Source: R-RK-3 sp963842775 (GTDB lineage Bacteria > Pseudomonadota > Alphaproteobacteria > Rhizobiales > Rhodomicrobiaceae). From it: 64,000 nt of DNA. The position numbers and the translations under genes are program-made. Each line of letters opens with the position of its first letter. Position 1 is the first letter of the stretch. The notes below the pieces were generated by a model. It was not told the DNA's origin. It saw only the letters and a list, made by a program, of their open reading frames with translations, and did not search any database. The DNA is taken from NCBI GenBank assembly GCA_963842775.1, contig CAWJHQ010000016.1:670777-734776 (forward strand). The letters are read 5' to 3'. Shown in pieces: positions 1-8,561 of the stretch.

Positions 1-2
1 TC

Positions 3-365
3 GAACTGCCCCATCTCGAACGATGGGCCATCGACCGGACCACGACAATCTGCGTGCGCAGCGCCGGAAGCGAGGGCGAGATCCCCGTTCCCGTCGTGAG
101 TACGAACAACCCATTCGGGGATTGCACCACCGCGAATCTGGCGACGGACGGTGAGACCCTCCAATATGACATCATCTGCCCCGGCCGTGGCTCCGCCAGG
201 GCGCATGCGATCTACACGCTGGCGCCCGGAAGGTTTGCCGGCCGCATCGCCATGGTCATGGGCGCGAAAAACATGACGATGATCGAGGTGCAGCACGCCC
301 GCCGCCTCGGGGATTGCGCGCCCGGCCGTGGCGGAATCCACGGCGCGGTTCTAGCACTCGATTGA
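3..365 (+). CDS. DUF3617-like protein, C-terminal part (gene starts before the window)
   Basis: The frame is open from the first bases of the window to a TGA at 363-365, so only the C-terminal part is present. A GTG at 54 could be taken as a start, but protein-like sequence continues upstream of it. Three cysteines are spaced as in DUF3617 proteins (C in TTTIC, C in FGDC, C in IICPG), and the final GDC resembles the usual GxC ending. Family members are small, usually secreted, proteins of unknown role. The assignment rests on cysteine spacing only. Confidence 0.5.
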   Translation, partial: ELPHLERWAIDRTTTICVRSAGSEGEIPVPVVSTNNPFGDCTTANLATDGETLQYDIICPGRGSARAHAIYTLAPGRFAGRIAMVMGAKNMTMIEVQHARRLGDCAPGRGGIHGAVLALD

Positions 366-553
366 TACGTCGTCCCGGACGTCGCGAAGCGGCGAGCCGG
401 GATCCAATCGCATAACCGCAATTCCTCACCGAAATTCTAGGTGAATAGACCCCGGCTCTGACGGCCGGGGCGACAGAATATGTAATGCTGACCTCGGCTC
501 AACTGTGATGCTGTAAAATCCTGCTGAGCCGGCAGTTTCACGCGGGCCAAGTA

Positions 554-1280
554 CTATGACGATTGCCGTTTCGCTTCGAACTCCGCGTATCGCGCCTTGG
601 TTTCCGCATTCATCGGATAGAGGCCCGGCAGAGGCACACCGCGCCCCACCTCGTCCATGATCCACGCCTCCAGCCGCTCCTGGGCCGGCGCTTCGGACAC
701 GACGTGGTCGACCAGCGCCTGAGGGATGCAGACGGCGCCATCCTCATCGACGACGATCACGTCGTTGGGGAACACGGCGACGCCGCCGCAGCCGATCGGC
801 TCCTGCCAGCCGACAAAGGTGAGGCCCGGCCACGGAAGGCGGCGCGGCGGCGCCCTGGCACCAGATATCGAGGCCCGTGGACAAGACGCCGCTCATATCG
901 CGTACGACGCCGTCGGTAATGAGAGCGGCGACCTGTCGCTTCACCATGCGTGCGCACAATATGTCGCCGAAAATGCCGGCATCCGTCGTGCCCATGCTGC
1001 CGGCGACGGCGATGACGCCCTCGGGCATGGCCTCGATGGCGGCTCGCGTCGAAATCGGCGAGGCCCAGCTTTCGGGCGTCGCCAGATCCTCCCGCGCCGG
1101 AACGAAGCGAAGCGTGAACGCCCGGCCGACCTTGCGCGGCTGCCCCGCCCGTATCGGCCGCGTTCCGCGCAGCCATACATTGCGCAGGCCCTTCTTGAGG
1201 AGCACGGTCGTCAGTGTCGCGGTCGTGCAGTTTTCGAGTGTCGCTACGACATCGCGGGGGAGGGGGAGAACTTCCGACAT
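554..1280 (-). CDS. RraA-like / 4-hydroxy-4-methyl-2-oxoglutarate aldolase family protein, one frameshift
   Basis: The first part reads from an ATG at 1280 (AAGGA 9 bases upstream) and carries the conserved stretches AVAGSMGTTDAGIFGD and ALITDGVVRD, which form the RraA fold active-site region. The frame then breaks near 825. One surplus base in the CCC at 825-827 explains this: removing it restores SVAGLTFVGWQEPIGCGG followed by FPNDVIVVDEDGAVCIP, the typical family ending. The reconstructed length of about 241 residues fits the family. Members are metal-dependent aldolases/decarboxylases of 2-oxo acids, and some were named regulators of RNase E; the substrate here is unknown. The break may be a sequencing error. 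Confidence 0.8.
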
Positions 1281-1500
1281 TGGCTGATTTCCTTGCATTG
1301 AACCTTATGCGATGTGGACGGTTAGGCCCGAGCGCGTCTCTGAGCGGCCTTGCGGCTCTTCGCCAATGGAATTCGTCTTTCGCAAAAAAGCAATCCAACT
1401 TAATCCGCAATGCCGATTTGAGAGATCACCTCTGTGAGAGGTCCCAATCGGACCGCCCTGACATCGCCTCTGCTTGCCGGTTTACCGGGGACCTTCGAAC

Positions 1501-1974
1501 ATGCCTCACGAAGACAAGACAGCACAGAGCAGCAAATTGGATGAGCTTTTTCGGATATATGCGGAGAAGACCGCCCACGCGGTCGGCACGCCATTGGCGT
1601 TTGCGCTTGCCGTGGCGACTGTCGTGGTCTGGGCCGTGCTTGGCCCAGTCTTCCACTATTCGGATACCTGGCAGCTCGTCATCAATACGGGCACCACGAT
1701 CATCACCTTCCTGATCGTGTTTCTCATCCAAAATACCCAAAATCGCGAATCCCGCATCATCCGCCTCAAACTCGACGAACTGCTTCGCGGGGTCGCGGGC
1801 GCGCGAACCGGATTTGTTTCTCTGGACAATATGACGGATGCGGAGCTGGACGAAATTCATGGCGAATTCGAGCGGCTACGGGAGAAATATGCGCCTTTGG
1901 TCGACGACGACATTGCGGCGATCCACGAAGAGCGCCGGTCCCGGCACGCCCGGCGTCACCAAACAAAGAAATAG
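1501..1974 (+). CDS. low-affinity iron permease family protein
   Basis: A 157-residue protein with a short hydrophilic N-terminus, two hydrophobic segments at about residues 30-50 and 58-77, and a charged C-terminal half. The conserved stretch FLIVFLIQNTQNRES and the following LKLDELLR are hallmarks of the PF04120 low-affinity iron permease family, which are small inner-membrane proteins named after yeast Fet4. The bacterial members' transport role is not well tested. ATG 1501 is preferred to the upstream in-frame start at 1474 because the family begins just before the first membrane segment. It is monocistronic and followed by a strong hairpin. Confidence 0.8.
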   Translation: MPHEDKTAQSSKLDELFRIYAEKTAHAVGTPLAFALAVATVVVWAVLGPVFHYSDTWQLVINTGTTIITFLIVFLIQNTQNRESRIIRLKLDELLRGVAGARTGFVSLDNMTDAELDEIHGEFERLREKYAPLVDDDIAAIHEERRSRHARRHQTKK

Positions 1975-2019
1975 AGCCTTATCAGCTTGGCCGGAATCGG
2001 CCTGTTTACAAACTTAGTC

Positions 2020-2079
2020 GCAATCCCCGCGAAGGTGGGACCCTACCCCGCGGGGGGTCCCAGCCTTCGCGGGGATTGC
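2020..2079. repeat. 60-bp near-perfect inverted repeat between convergent genes
   Basis: The left arm (GCAATCCCCGCGAAGG...) and right arm (...CCTTCGCGGGGATTGC) pair over about 26 bases with one or two mismatches around a short GC-rich loop. It lies between the rightward iron-permease gene and the leftward vWA gene, so it could terminate both, although no T-run follows. The arm sequence looks like a dispersed rhizobial REP-type palindrome rather than a dedicated terminator. Confidence 0.75.
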
Positions 2080-2108
2080 CAGATCGTGTGGCGGTATCCG
2101 CCGTGCGC

Positions 2109-3434
2109 CTACTCGATCTTAAAGGCAACCTCTTCGCCCTCGGCAATGTCGATTGTGCTTCTCCGCTGCTCGTCGGTCAGCGATTTGAAAAATCCCCTGC
2201 TGTCGATCTCGACCACATAGCGCCCGGCGGGTACGGCGATTCTGCTTTGGGCACGAACATCCTGCTCGATCAATAGCTTGCCTTCGAGGTCTTTGATGGC
2301 AACGAACATCACGCCCATTTTGTTTTCGATATTGAGCCGCCCGGCGGTCAGCTTCGTGGTTTCGCCGGGCTTCACCTCGACCATGCCCGGCCAGGAAAGC
2401 TCTCCGAATTTGACGTGATACTGTCCGGGAATGAGCGTGATGCGCGGCTCTGTCCAAAATATCTGAGCGCTCTGCTCCTCCGTTTCGGGCTCCAGCACAT
2501 CGATGAACTGATCGCCCATCAGTTTGATCTCCAGATAACCCGGCTTGATCTCGGTCGTTTGACGCGGCTGGATATCGATGCCTGTCCAGCGCTGCTTGCC
2601 GAAGGCGGCGCTATAGACGCCGGGCGCGAGCCGAAGCTCGTCTTGCGTCTGATTCAGCAAGCCGACTTCCTTGCCTTCGGCGTTGATGACGCGGATGAGG
2701 CTGGTGCCTCGCATTTTCAGCACGCCCAACCCCACGCCGGCCGTGACCTGCTTCTTTTTGGCAGGCTCTTCGACCTGGGCCTCCTTCACGGCCGCCTTGC
2801 CGAGCACGCTTGCCAATTCCGCCGAATTGTTCGCGTCGTAATAGCTGCCGCGCGCCACCCGCGCGATGCATTGAAGCTGGCCGCGCGTCACAGTGTCGAC
2901 GCCGATGCCGACCGTATGCACGACCAGCTTGGCGTCGGCCTCGGCCAGGGCCTTGGCTGCTGCGCAAGGATCGGCCTCGCAGGTCTCCTTGCCGTCGCTG
3001 ACCAGCACGACGACGCGCGACGTGGCTTCCTCGGCGCTCAAATCCTGCGCGGCCAGCGTCAGCGCATGGGTGATCGGCGTATAGCCCTGCGGCTGCAGGC
3101 TGCGCGCCTGTTCGGCGACAACCGTTTTGTTGGCCGAGACCGCGCCGAACGGGGTCAGGAGGCTCGTGTCCTTGCAGTCCTTCTTGGCGGTCGGCGATTG
3201 GTGGCCGTAGGCGCGGAAGGCGAGGCGTGTTTCGGGAGGAAGCGTCGTGACGAGTTGCACGACGGCGGCCTTCGCCGCATCGATCCGTGTCTTTCCATCC
3301 GGCATGGCGGCCTTCATGCTGCCCGAGGCGTCGAGCACCAGGGCGATGCTGCGATCGCCCGCGGCTTGAGCCGTTCCGGCCGAAAGCACGGCGCAGAACA
3401 GGGAAATCAGAGAGATCTCACCGATGCGGGTCAT
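2109..3434 (-). CDS. secreted von Willebrand factor A domain protein
   Basis: A 441-residue protein beginning with a signal peptide ending TAQA at about residue 24. A vWA domain follows directly: the MIDAS motif DASGSM at 35-40 has the D-x-S-x-S metal ligands, and VVVLVSDGKETC supplies the later acidic strand. After about residue 220 comes a beta-rich region with repeated short blocks (LAPGVYSAAFG, LIPGQYHVKFG, VPAGRYVVEID), probably adhesin-like or carbohydrate-binding-like repeats. It is likely periplasmic or envelope-bound; the function is unknown. GGAG precedes the ATG at 3434. It appears monocistronic. Confidence 0.85.
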   Translation of the reverse strand: MTRIGEISLISLFCAVLSAGTAQAAGDRSIALVLDASGSMKAAMPDGKTRIDAAKAAVVQLVTTLPPETRLAFRAYGHQSPTAKKDCKDTSLLTPFGAVSANKTVVAEQARSLQPQGYTPITHALTLAAQDLSAEEATSRVVVLVSDGKETCEADPCAAAKALAEADAKLVVHTVGIGVDTVTRGQLQCIARVARGSYYDANNSAELASVLGKAAVKEAQVEEPAKKKQVTAGVGLGVLKMRGTSLIRVINAEGKEVGLLNQTQDELRLAPGVYSAAFGKQRWTGIDIQPRQTTEIKPGYLEIKLMGDQFIDVLEPETEEQSAQIFWTEPRITLIPGQYHVKFGELSWPGMVEVKPGETTKLTAGRLNIENKMGVMFVAIKDLEGKLLIEQDVRAQSRIAVPAGRYVVEIDSRGFFKSLTDEQRRSTIDIAEGEEVAFKIE

Positions 3435-3524
3435 GGGCAGCTCCAGATAGCTTCGTTTGCCTTGAAGCCTTCGCGGGCCGGTATCGCATGCGCCCCGCGA
3501 AGACCAGATTCGTGCGGTCGCGGG

Positions 3525-4196
3525 TTATTTCAGCGCCTCGGCATAGCCACGGTCGAAATGATAGGTAGCCCGGGCGCGGACGGTCCAGAAATCGCGGTCC
3601 AGATCGACGTTCTGGCCGTCGGCCTCGAAGTCGGTTGCAAGACGATAATACAGCCCTTCGACGCCAAGACTGAAATTGCGGCTCAATTTGTGCTCAAAGC
3701 CCGCCCCGGCAACAAACCCGAATGCCGTATCGTCGAGCTGATTTGCGACATCGTCGTCGAAAGCGAGCAGGGCAACGCCTGCCGTCGTATAGAGCAGCGA
3801 ATGACCCATGGCGACGCCGATGCGGCCGCGAACCGTCGCCAGATACTCCGTCACGTCGAATTGGGATCCGTCCGCTTCAAGCTGGTCGTCGATGATGTCG
3901 AGATCGGCTTCGATGCCATAGACCCAGCGGGACGGCGTTTGCCAATTATACCCGACATGCACCCCGGCAATCAGCGCTTCATCGATATCGAGTTCGGCGG
4001 ATTCATTTTCAGCGGTGAATTCGAGTTCATCCGCCAGCGTGACGCCGACATGGCCGCCGGCGTAAAAACCGGCCCAGGAGATGGCCGGCATGTAAGACCC
4101 TTCATCCTTGAGGCCGTCGCGATTGAGATCGGCGGCGCTCGCCGGCCCGGTCAGGGCGGCTATGGCGGTAAAGGCGATGCAGAGTGTGCGGTTCAT
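3525..4196 (-). CDS. outer-membrane beta-barrel protein (Omp25/porin-like family)
   Basis: A 223-residue protein starting at ATG 4196, just after GGGGGAA. The signal peptide ends PASA at residue 21. The mature part starts with WAGFYAGGHVGV and continues in alternating hydrophobic/aromatic strands (HVGYNWQ, GIEADLDI, ATVRGRIGVA, GAGFEHKL, GVEGLYYRL, VRARATYHF), which is typical of the eight-stranded opa/Omp25-type barrels of Hyphomicrobiales. The protein ends a few residues after the last strand rather than on the usual aromatic residue. The longer frame reaching 4283 lacks a good ribosome site. Confidence 0.85.
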   Translation of the reverse strand: MNRTLCIAFTAIAALTGPASAADLNRDGLKDEGSYMPAISWAGFYAGGHVGVTLADELEFTAENESAELDIDEALIAGVHVGYNWQTPSRWVYGIEADLDIIDDQLEADGSQFDVTEYLATVRGRIGVAMGHSLLYTTAGVALLAFDDDVANQLDDTAFGFVAGAGFEHKLSRNFSLGVEGLYYRLATDFEADGQNVDLDRDFWTVRARATYHFDRGYAEALK

Positions 4197-4305
4197 GGTT
4201 TCCCCCTTCAATGCGCCAACGACAAACGCCGCGCCGTCAGCCTCATTGCTGACGGCGTTCCCATCCGACGTTCCCTCATGCAAGCTTCGATAATCCTGGG
4301 TTGTC

Positions 4306-4380
4306 CGTCATGAGGCGGGTGTCCCAAGCGGCAAAAAAGATCGCCCGGTTTTTGCCCCGGCAAACGGGACATCTGTCCTA
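4306..4380 (-). repeat. 3'-end repeat element, copy A (TGTCCC...GGGACA family)
   Basis: On the minus strand it reads ATGTCCC, about 40 variable bases, then GGGACACCCGCCTCATGACG. The same layout occurs at 5449-5521, 13628-13695, 15730-15787 and 16762-16828. In each case it lies just after the stop of a gene, in that gene's orientation. Here it touches the stop of the methyltransferase gene (4378). Confidence 0.7.
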
Positions 4381-5205
4381 TGCGGAGCGGTCGGCGACAC
4401 GGCCGGCCGCATTCCGGGCCGGCGCCTCCCGGATTTTGCGCCCCGGCATCGGGATGAGCATGCTGACCTGGGAGCGGTATCGCCGGTACTCGTCGCCGAA
4501 CAGCGCGATCAGATCACGCTCTTCCAGCGCGATGGCGATGAGGATGTAGCCCGTCGTCGCCACGGCGAAGAGCAAATGGCCCATCGTCATCGAGGGGGTC
4601 GCCCAGAAGGCGAGCAGGAATCCGAGATAGAGCGGATGCCGCACCCGCTTGTAGAAGAAGGGCGTCCTGAAGACCGGCGGCGGCATTTTCCGGTTGAGCA
4701 GCCGCGCGACGACCTGGGTCAGCCCGAACAATTCGAAATGGCTGATGAGAAAGGTGCTGATGAGCAGGATCACCCATCCCAGCCAGAAGACGGTGGTGAT
4801 CACCGCGACGGCGAGCGGGTCGGTGACGGTCCAGACCGGCTCGGGAATGGGCCGCCACTGCCAGCAGAGCGTTGCCAGCACGATGCTGGCCACCAGCACA
4901 TAGGTGCTCCGCTCGACCGAAACGGGGACAAAGCGGGTCCACCAGCGCTTGAATGCCGGACGGGCCATCACGCTATGCTGAACCGCGAACAGCAGAAGCA
5001 AACCGATATCGATCAACAGAGCCTCGCCGAGCGGCGCGCTCGGCCCGATGTCGATCGATCTCGGCACGCCCAGATTGCCCACGAAGCCGATGGCATAGAG
5101 GAACGTGGCGAGAAAGATCAGATAGGCGATGACGCCGTATAGCAGCGCCAGGGCGCCGAACACGCCCCGCGTGACGGCGTTGGTTGCGGGTTGGGTTGAT
5201 GGCAT
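4378..5205 (-). CDS. mddA: methanethiol S-methyltransferase (MddA-like)
   Basis: A 275-residue integral membrane protein with about six hydrophobic segments. The family-typical block FAVQHSVMARPAFKRWWTRF sits near residue 75-95, and ERSTYVLVAS near 98. The C-terminal cytoplasmic signature of isoprenylcysteine/phospholipid-type methyltransferases is present: FKRVRHPLYLGF-like sequence followed by EERDLIALFGDEYRRYRSQV, which binds S-adenosylmethionine. MddA enzymes methylate methanethiol to dimethyl sulfide. The gene stands alone between a porin and the accessory region, and its stop abuts a 3' repeat element. NnrU-like membrane proteins are the nearest alternative family. Confidence 0.8.
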   Translation of the reverse strand: MPSTQPATNAVTRGVFGALALLYGVIAYLIFLATFLYAIGFVGNLGVPRSIDIGPSAPLGEALLIDIGLLLLFAVQHSVMARPAFKRWWTRFVPVSVERSTYVLVASIVLATLCWQWRPIPEPVWTVTDPLAVAVITTVFWLGWVILLISTFLISHFELFGLTQVVARLLNRKMPPPVFRTPFFYKRVRHPLYLGFLLAFWATPSMTMGHLLFAVATTGYILIAIALEERDLIALFGDEYRRYRSQVSMLIPMPGRKIREAPARNAAGRVADRSA

Positions 5206-5313
5206 TTTTCGCTCTCCATATTGCTCGGTGGCTCATGAGATGTTGGTGCGGCATCGGGCACGCCTGCATCAGGCAAGCCGGATGGTGCCGTCGCCGAATG
5301 CGCGTCGCCGCCG

Positions 5314-5419
5314 CTAGTGCACTGACACATTCACTTCGTTCACGTGCCCGTGCCCTAGCTCTTTGTTTTGCATCAATTTTTCCAAACTCCGGCTGCAGCC
5401 TCCGTTTGGATCGATGCAC
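5314..5419 (+). repeat. 106-bp direct repeat, copy 1
   Basis: It begins CTAGTGCACTGACACATTCA and ends CCGTTTGGATCGATGCAC. A second copy about 90% identical lies at 6865-6971 in the same orientation. Both contain the palindrome GGCTGCAGCC. The two copies bracket the hydrolase-LuxR gene. I saw no other copy in the window. Confidence 0.85.
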
Positions 5420-5448
5420 GAGCGTAGTATTCGCCCGAGGGTGCATGA

Positions 5449-5521
5449 CCGTCATGAGGCGGGTGTCCCGCGTGGCGAGGGATTTGGCGATTTTCGCGCC
5501 TGCGGCAGGGACAGGCGCCCT
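5449..5521 (-). repeat. 3'-end repeat element, copy B
   Basis: Minus-strand reading: TGTCCCTGCCGCAGGCGC, then a variable middle with CAAATCCCTCGCC, then GGGACACCCGCCTCATGACG. The hydrolase-LuxR gene reads into it, so the last ~20 residues of that protein (ending PRGTPAS) are encoded by the repeat. A related copy follows the second hydrolase gene at 13628-13695. Confidence 0.7.
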
Positions 5522-6636
5522 AAATGCCGCCGCGCGGCGTCGCGGGCGAGCACCACGGCCTCGGCGCGGGTTTTCACCCCGAGCTTGCTGAACACGGCCG
5601 AGACCTGGTTGCGCACCGTCTTCTCGCTCTTGCGCAGCGCCGCGGCGATGGCGCCGTTGCCCAGCCCTTCGCCGATCAGCCGCGCCACCTCGGCCTCGCT
5701 CGGCGTCAGGCCGGCGGCGGCAAGGCGTATCGACGGCATCTGCGATCGCAGCTCCGGCACGCCGAGGAAGGCGCGCAGCTCCGACAGGAATTGCGGCCAG
5801 GCCGGTTCGTCTTCGAGCAGCACATGGTTGTGGCTGTCCAGCGGCAGGAAGTGGGCGGCGGGGATCAGCGCGGCCAGCCTGCGGCCCTCCTCGAACGGCA
5901 CGCGCGCATCATGCCGGGCATGGCACACCAGCGTCGGCACGCGCAGCGTCTCGGCCAGCGCCTCGACGTCGATGCGGTAGGAGGTCTCGATGATCGCGGC
6001 GGCATTGTCGGGCGTCGCGGAGATCCGTTCCAGATCGTTGAACCATTGCTGCTGCTCCCTGGTGCCGCCGGGGATGAACAGCGAGGTGAAGAGCTGGCGG
6101 AAGGCGGGATTGTCGCGGCCCCAGCCGAAGCGGATCAGCTTCAAGAGGATCTCGGCCTCCTCGCGCTGCGCCGCGGTGGCGGCGCGCCGCAGCCGGCCCT
6201 GCCCATAGGCGCCGAGCAGCACCAGATGGGAGACCCGTTCGGGATGGCGCGCCGCATAGGCGATGGCGACGGCGCCGCCCTGCGACATGCCGAACAGGGC
6301 GAACCGTTTCAGGCCGAGCGTATCCGCCACCGCTTCCAGATCGCCGACCCAGCTCTCGAAGTCGAACGAGGGCGGCCTCCAGTCGGACAGGCCGCAGCCG
6401 CGCTGATCGTGGCGGATATAGCAGTGGTCGCGGGACAATTCGCGCAGCCAATGCGCCCAGACCGGGCTGCGCGCGTCGAATTCCACATGGCTGAGCCAAT
6501 GCGCGGCCCGCACCAGCGGCGGACCCTTGCCGACGGAGGCAACCGCAATCCGCACCCCGTCCCCGGCGCGGCACATGCGGATGTGCTGCCTGATCGCTCG
6601 AGTGGCGAGCATTTTGCAATTCGTCACTTGCAGCAT
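5452..6636 (-). CDS. alpha/beta-hydrolase fused to LuxR-type HTH domain (copy 1, intact)
   Basis: A 394-residue protein. Residues 20-300 form an alpha/beta-hydrolase domain with the nucleophile elbow GMSQG (Ser118), a probable acid Asp243 (RHDARVPFEEG) and His271 (SHNHVLLE). Residues 308-365 form a LuxR-type helix-turn-helix (LTPSEAEVARLIGEGLGN, then KSEKTVRNQVSAVFSKLGVK). Such fusions suggest a regulator that senses or turns over an ester- or lactone-like ligand; this is inference. GGAGG lies 8 bases before ATG 6636. The C-terminal tail runs into a 3' repeat element. A near-identical copy lies inverted at 12301-13465. The gene is bracketed by 106-bp direct repeats. Confidence 0.88.
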   Translation of the reverse strand: MLQVTNCKMLATRAIRQHIRMCRAGDGVRIAVASVGKGPPLVRAAHWLSHVEFDARSPVWAHWLRELSRDHCYIRHDQRGCGLSDWRPPSFDFESWVGDLEAVADTLGLKRFALFGMSQGGAVAIAYAARHPERVSHLVLLGAYGQGRLRRAATAAQREEAEILLKLIRFGWGRDNPAFRQLFTSLFIPGGTREQQQWFNDLERISATPDNAAAIIETSYRIDVEALAETLRVPTLVCHARHDARVPFEEGRRLAALIPAAHFLPLDSHNHVLLEDEPAWPQFLSELRAFLGVPELRSQMPSIRLAAAGLTPSEAEVARLIGEGLGNGAIAAALRKSEKTVRNQVSAVFSKLGVKTRAEAVVLARDAARRHLGRLSLPQARKSPNPSPRGTPAS

Positions 6637-6864
6637 CTCTTAGCCCTCCAGCATGGCAGATTCGCACCCCGCGGACACGCTGCTTGCTTGCTTAAATCGC
6701 CGCTTCCATCCGCATGCTGACCATTGCTCCGATACATCTTTTGACAGGGCCGGGGCGATGGCATATCGCTCTGCGCAATTCGCGGATACATTTGACGGAG
6801 GGACGGGTAGCGGCCTCCGTCCATCTGGACCGACGATAAGGTCGCTCCGTCCCCATTCCGTCCT

Positions 6865-6971
6865 CTAGTGCACTGACACATTCACTTCGTTCACATGTCA
6901 GCGCCCTAGCTTTTTGTTTGTGCATCAATTTTGCCAAACTCCGGCTGCAGCCTCCGTTTGGATCGATGCAC
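6865..6971 (+). repeat. 106-bp direct repeat, copy 2
   Basis: Second copy of the repeat at 5314-5419, same orientation, with a few substitutions and one extra base. It ends about 30 bases before the start of the SARP-hydrolase gene, and a spurious N-terminal extension of that gene's frame is encoded in it. Confidence 0.85.
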
Positions 6972-7001
6972 TTGCCGCACCAGCAGCCGGAGATGCCCGC
7001 C

Positions 7002-8549
7002 ATGATGCAAATCGATATGCGGCTGTTCGGCTACCCTGAGATCCGCCTCGACGGACAAACGGTCCATCTGCCGCTGCGCAAGGCGATGGCCGTGCTCACT
7101 TATCTTGCCGAAGCGCGCGCTCCCGTTGCACGCGATGTCCTGGCCGCGCTGCTCTGGCCGGACGCCGAAGGGGAAGCGGCGCGCGCGCGGCTGCGCCGGA
7201 CGCTGCACAGGATTCGCGAGACGCTGGGCGTGGAGATCATTACCGCCGACCGCACCGCCCTGCGCCTCAATCCCGCAGCCGGTCTGCATTTGGACACGCA
7301 GCGTTTCGAAGAGGCTTGCAGCACGGGTGATTTCGAGGCAGCGAGCAAGCTTTATGGGGCAGATTTTCTCGCCGGCTTCTCGATCGAAGACTGTCCGGAG
7401 TTCGAGGAGTGGGCGTTCTTTCAGCGCGAGGCTCTGCGCAGCCGGCTGTTTCATGCGCTTGAGCGTCTCATCGAGATGAGGAACCACGCCGGCGCGCACC
7501 GGGACGCGATCCTGCATGCCACACGATTTGCCGCTCTCGATCCGCTCAGCGAAACCGCCCATCGGCACCTGATCCGCAGCCATATGCTGGCCGGCGACAG
7601 CGCGGCGGCAAAGCGCGAATATGAAAACTGCGCCCGGCTGCTGCTGAAAGAGCTGGATGTCCTGCCCGATCCGGCGACCGAGGCGTTGCTGAACCAGCCC
7701 GCCGGACCATCGAATTTCATCCCTCCGCAGACATCCTATGCCAACAGCAACGGCGTTCATCTTGCGTTTCAGACAGTCGGGAACGGCGCGATCGATATCG
7801 TGTTCGTCCCCGGTTTCGTCACCCATGTGGAGCGAGTCTGGGATGATCGCCGGTGCAAAGCCTTCCTCACGGCCCTCTCGCGGATCGGACGCCTGATCGT
7901 CTTCGACAGGCGGGGCGTCGGCTTGTCGGACCGGGTGGGCGCGCAGCCGACCGTCGAGGCGACGGCACAGGATATTTGCGCCGTGATGGCAGCCGCCGGA
8001 GCGCGCAAGGCCTTGCTGATCGGGGCGTCGGAAGGCGGACCGGGCTGCATCCACATGGCCGCCATGGCCCCGGAAAAGCTGCGCGGCCTGATCCTGTGCG
8101 GCTCGCTCGCCAAAGGCAGCTGGGCGGAAGATTATCCGTTTGCGCTGTCCGCGCCGCAATATGATGCGTGGCTGAAACGCCTGATCCGTCAATGGGGCGG
8201 GCCTGCCGAAATCGACATTTTCGCGCCCAGCCTTTCGGGCGACCGGCAAGCCAAGGCGTGGTGGGCGGGATTATTGCGCTCCGCATCCAGCCCCGGAGCC
8301 CTGACGGGCGTCCTGGGGGCGATGCGGGACACGGATGTGAGACATCTCCTGCCTCGCATCCGCACCCCGACGCTGATCCTCCATCGTATCGGAGATCGCG
8401 CGGTGCGCATTGAGGCCGGGCGCCATCTCGCGGCGTCCATCGGAGGGGCGCGTCTCGTGGAGCTTCCCGGCAATGATCATTGGTTCTGGGCGGGCAACGA
8501 CCAGGAGCGCATCATGAAGGAGATCGAGGCTTTCGCGAAGTCGACCTGA
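7002..8549 (+). CDS. SARP-family regulator (winged helix + BTAD) fused to alpha/beta-hydrolase
   Basis: A 515-residue protein starting at ATG 7002 (or 7005). Residues 1-90 form a winged-helix DNA-binding domain of the OmpR/SARP type (MRLFGYPEIRLDG, then ARARLRRTLHRIRETLG). Residues 95-235 form the bacterial transcriptional activator (BTAD) helical domain (LSETAHRHLIRSHMLAGD). Residues 255-515 form an alpha/beta-hydrolase with GASEG (Ser343), Asp465 (RIGDRAV) and His493 (GNDHWFW), so all three catalytic residues are present. The FDRRGVGLSD block resembles hydrolase domains found attached to adenylate cyclases. The in-frame extension back to 6918 is repeat sequence and is not used. The ligand is unknown. 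Confidence 0.85.
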   Translation: MMQIDMRLFGYPEIRLDGQTVHLPLRKAMAVLTYLAEARAPVARDVLAALLWPDAEGEAARARLRRTLHRIRETLGVEIITADRTALRLNPAAGLHLDTQRFEEACSTGDFEAASKLYGADFLAGFSIEDCPEFEEWAFFQREALRSRLFHALERLIEMRNHAGAHRDAILHATRFAALDPLSETAHRHLIRSHMLAGDSAAAKREYENCARLLLKELDVLPDPATEALLNQPAGPSNFIPPQTSYANSNGVHLAFQTVGNGAIDIVFVPGFVTHVERVWDDRRCKAFLTALSRIGRLIVFDRRGVGLSDRVGAQPTVEATAQDICAVMAAAGARKALLIGASEGGPGCIHMAAMAPEKLRGLILCGSLAKGSWAEDYPFALSAPQYDAWLKRLIRQWGGPAEIDIFAPSLSGDRQAKAWWAGLLRSASSPGALTGVLGAMRDTDVRHLLPRIRTPTLILHRIGDRAVRIEAGRHLAASIGGARLVELPGNDHWFWAGNDQERIMKEIEAFAKST

Positions 8550-8561
8550 CAAGTGGATCAA

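Noticed and set aside
2415..4313. 632-residue plus-strand open frame
   Set aside because: It runs antisense across the vWA gene and the outer-membrane protein gene, both of which have signal peptides, ribosome sites and family motifs. Its translation is Arg/Asp/His-rich with no fold-like pattern.
5524..6720. 398-residue plus-strand open frame, mirrored at 12367-13489 on the minus strand
   Set aside because: Antisense shadow of the duplicated hydrolase-LuxR gene. It recurs only because the gene itself is duplicated.
6918..7001. N-terminal extension of the SARP-hydrolase protein
   Set aside because: These 28 codons lie mostly in the 106-bp repeat, which is clearly non-coding in its other copy. 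The DNA-binding domain starts at the ATG pair at 7002/7005.
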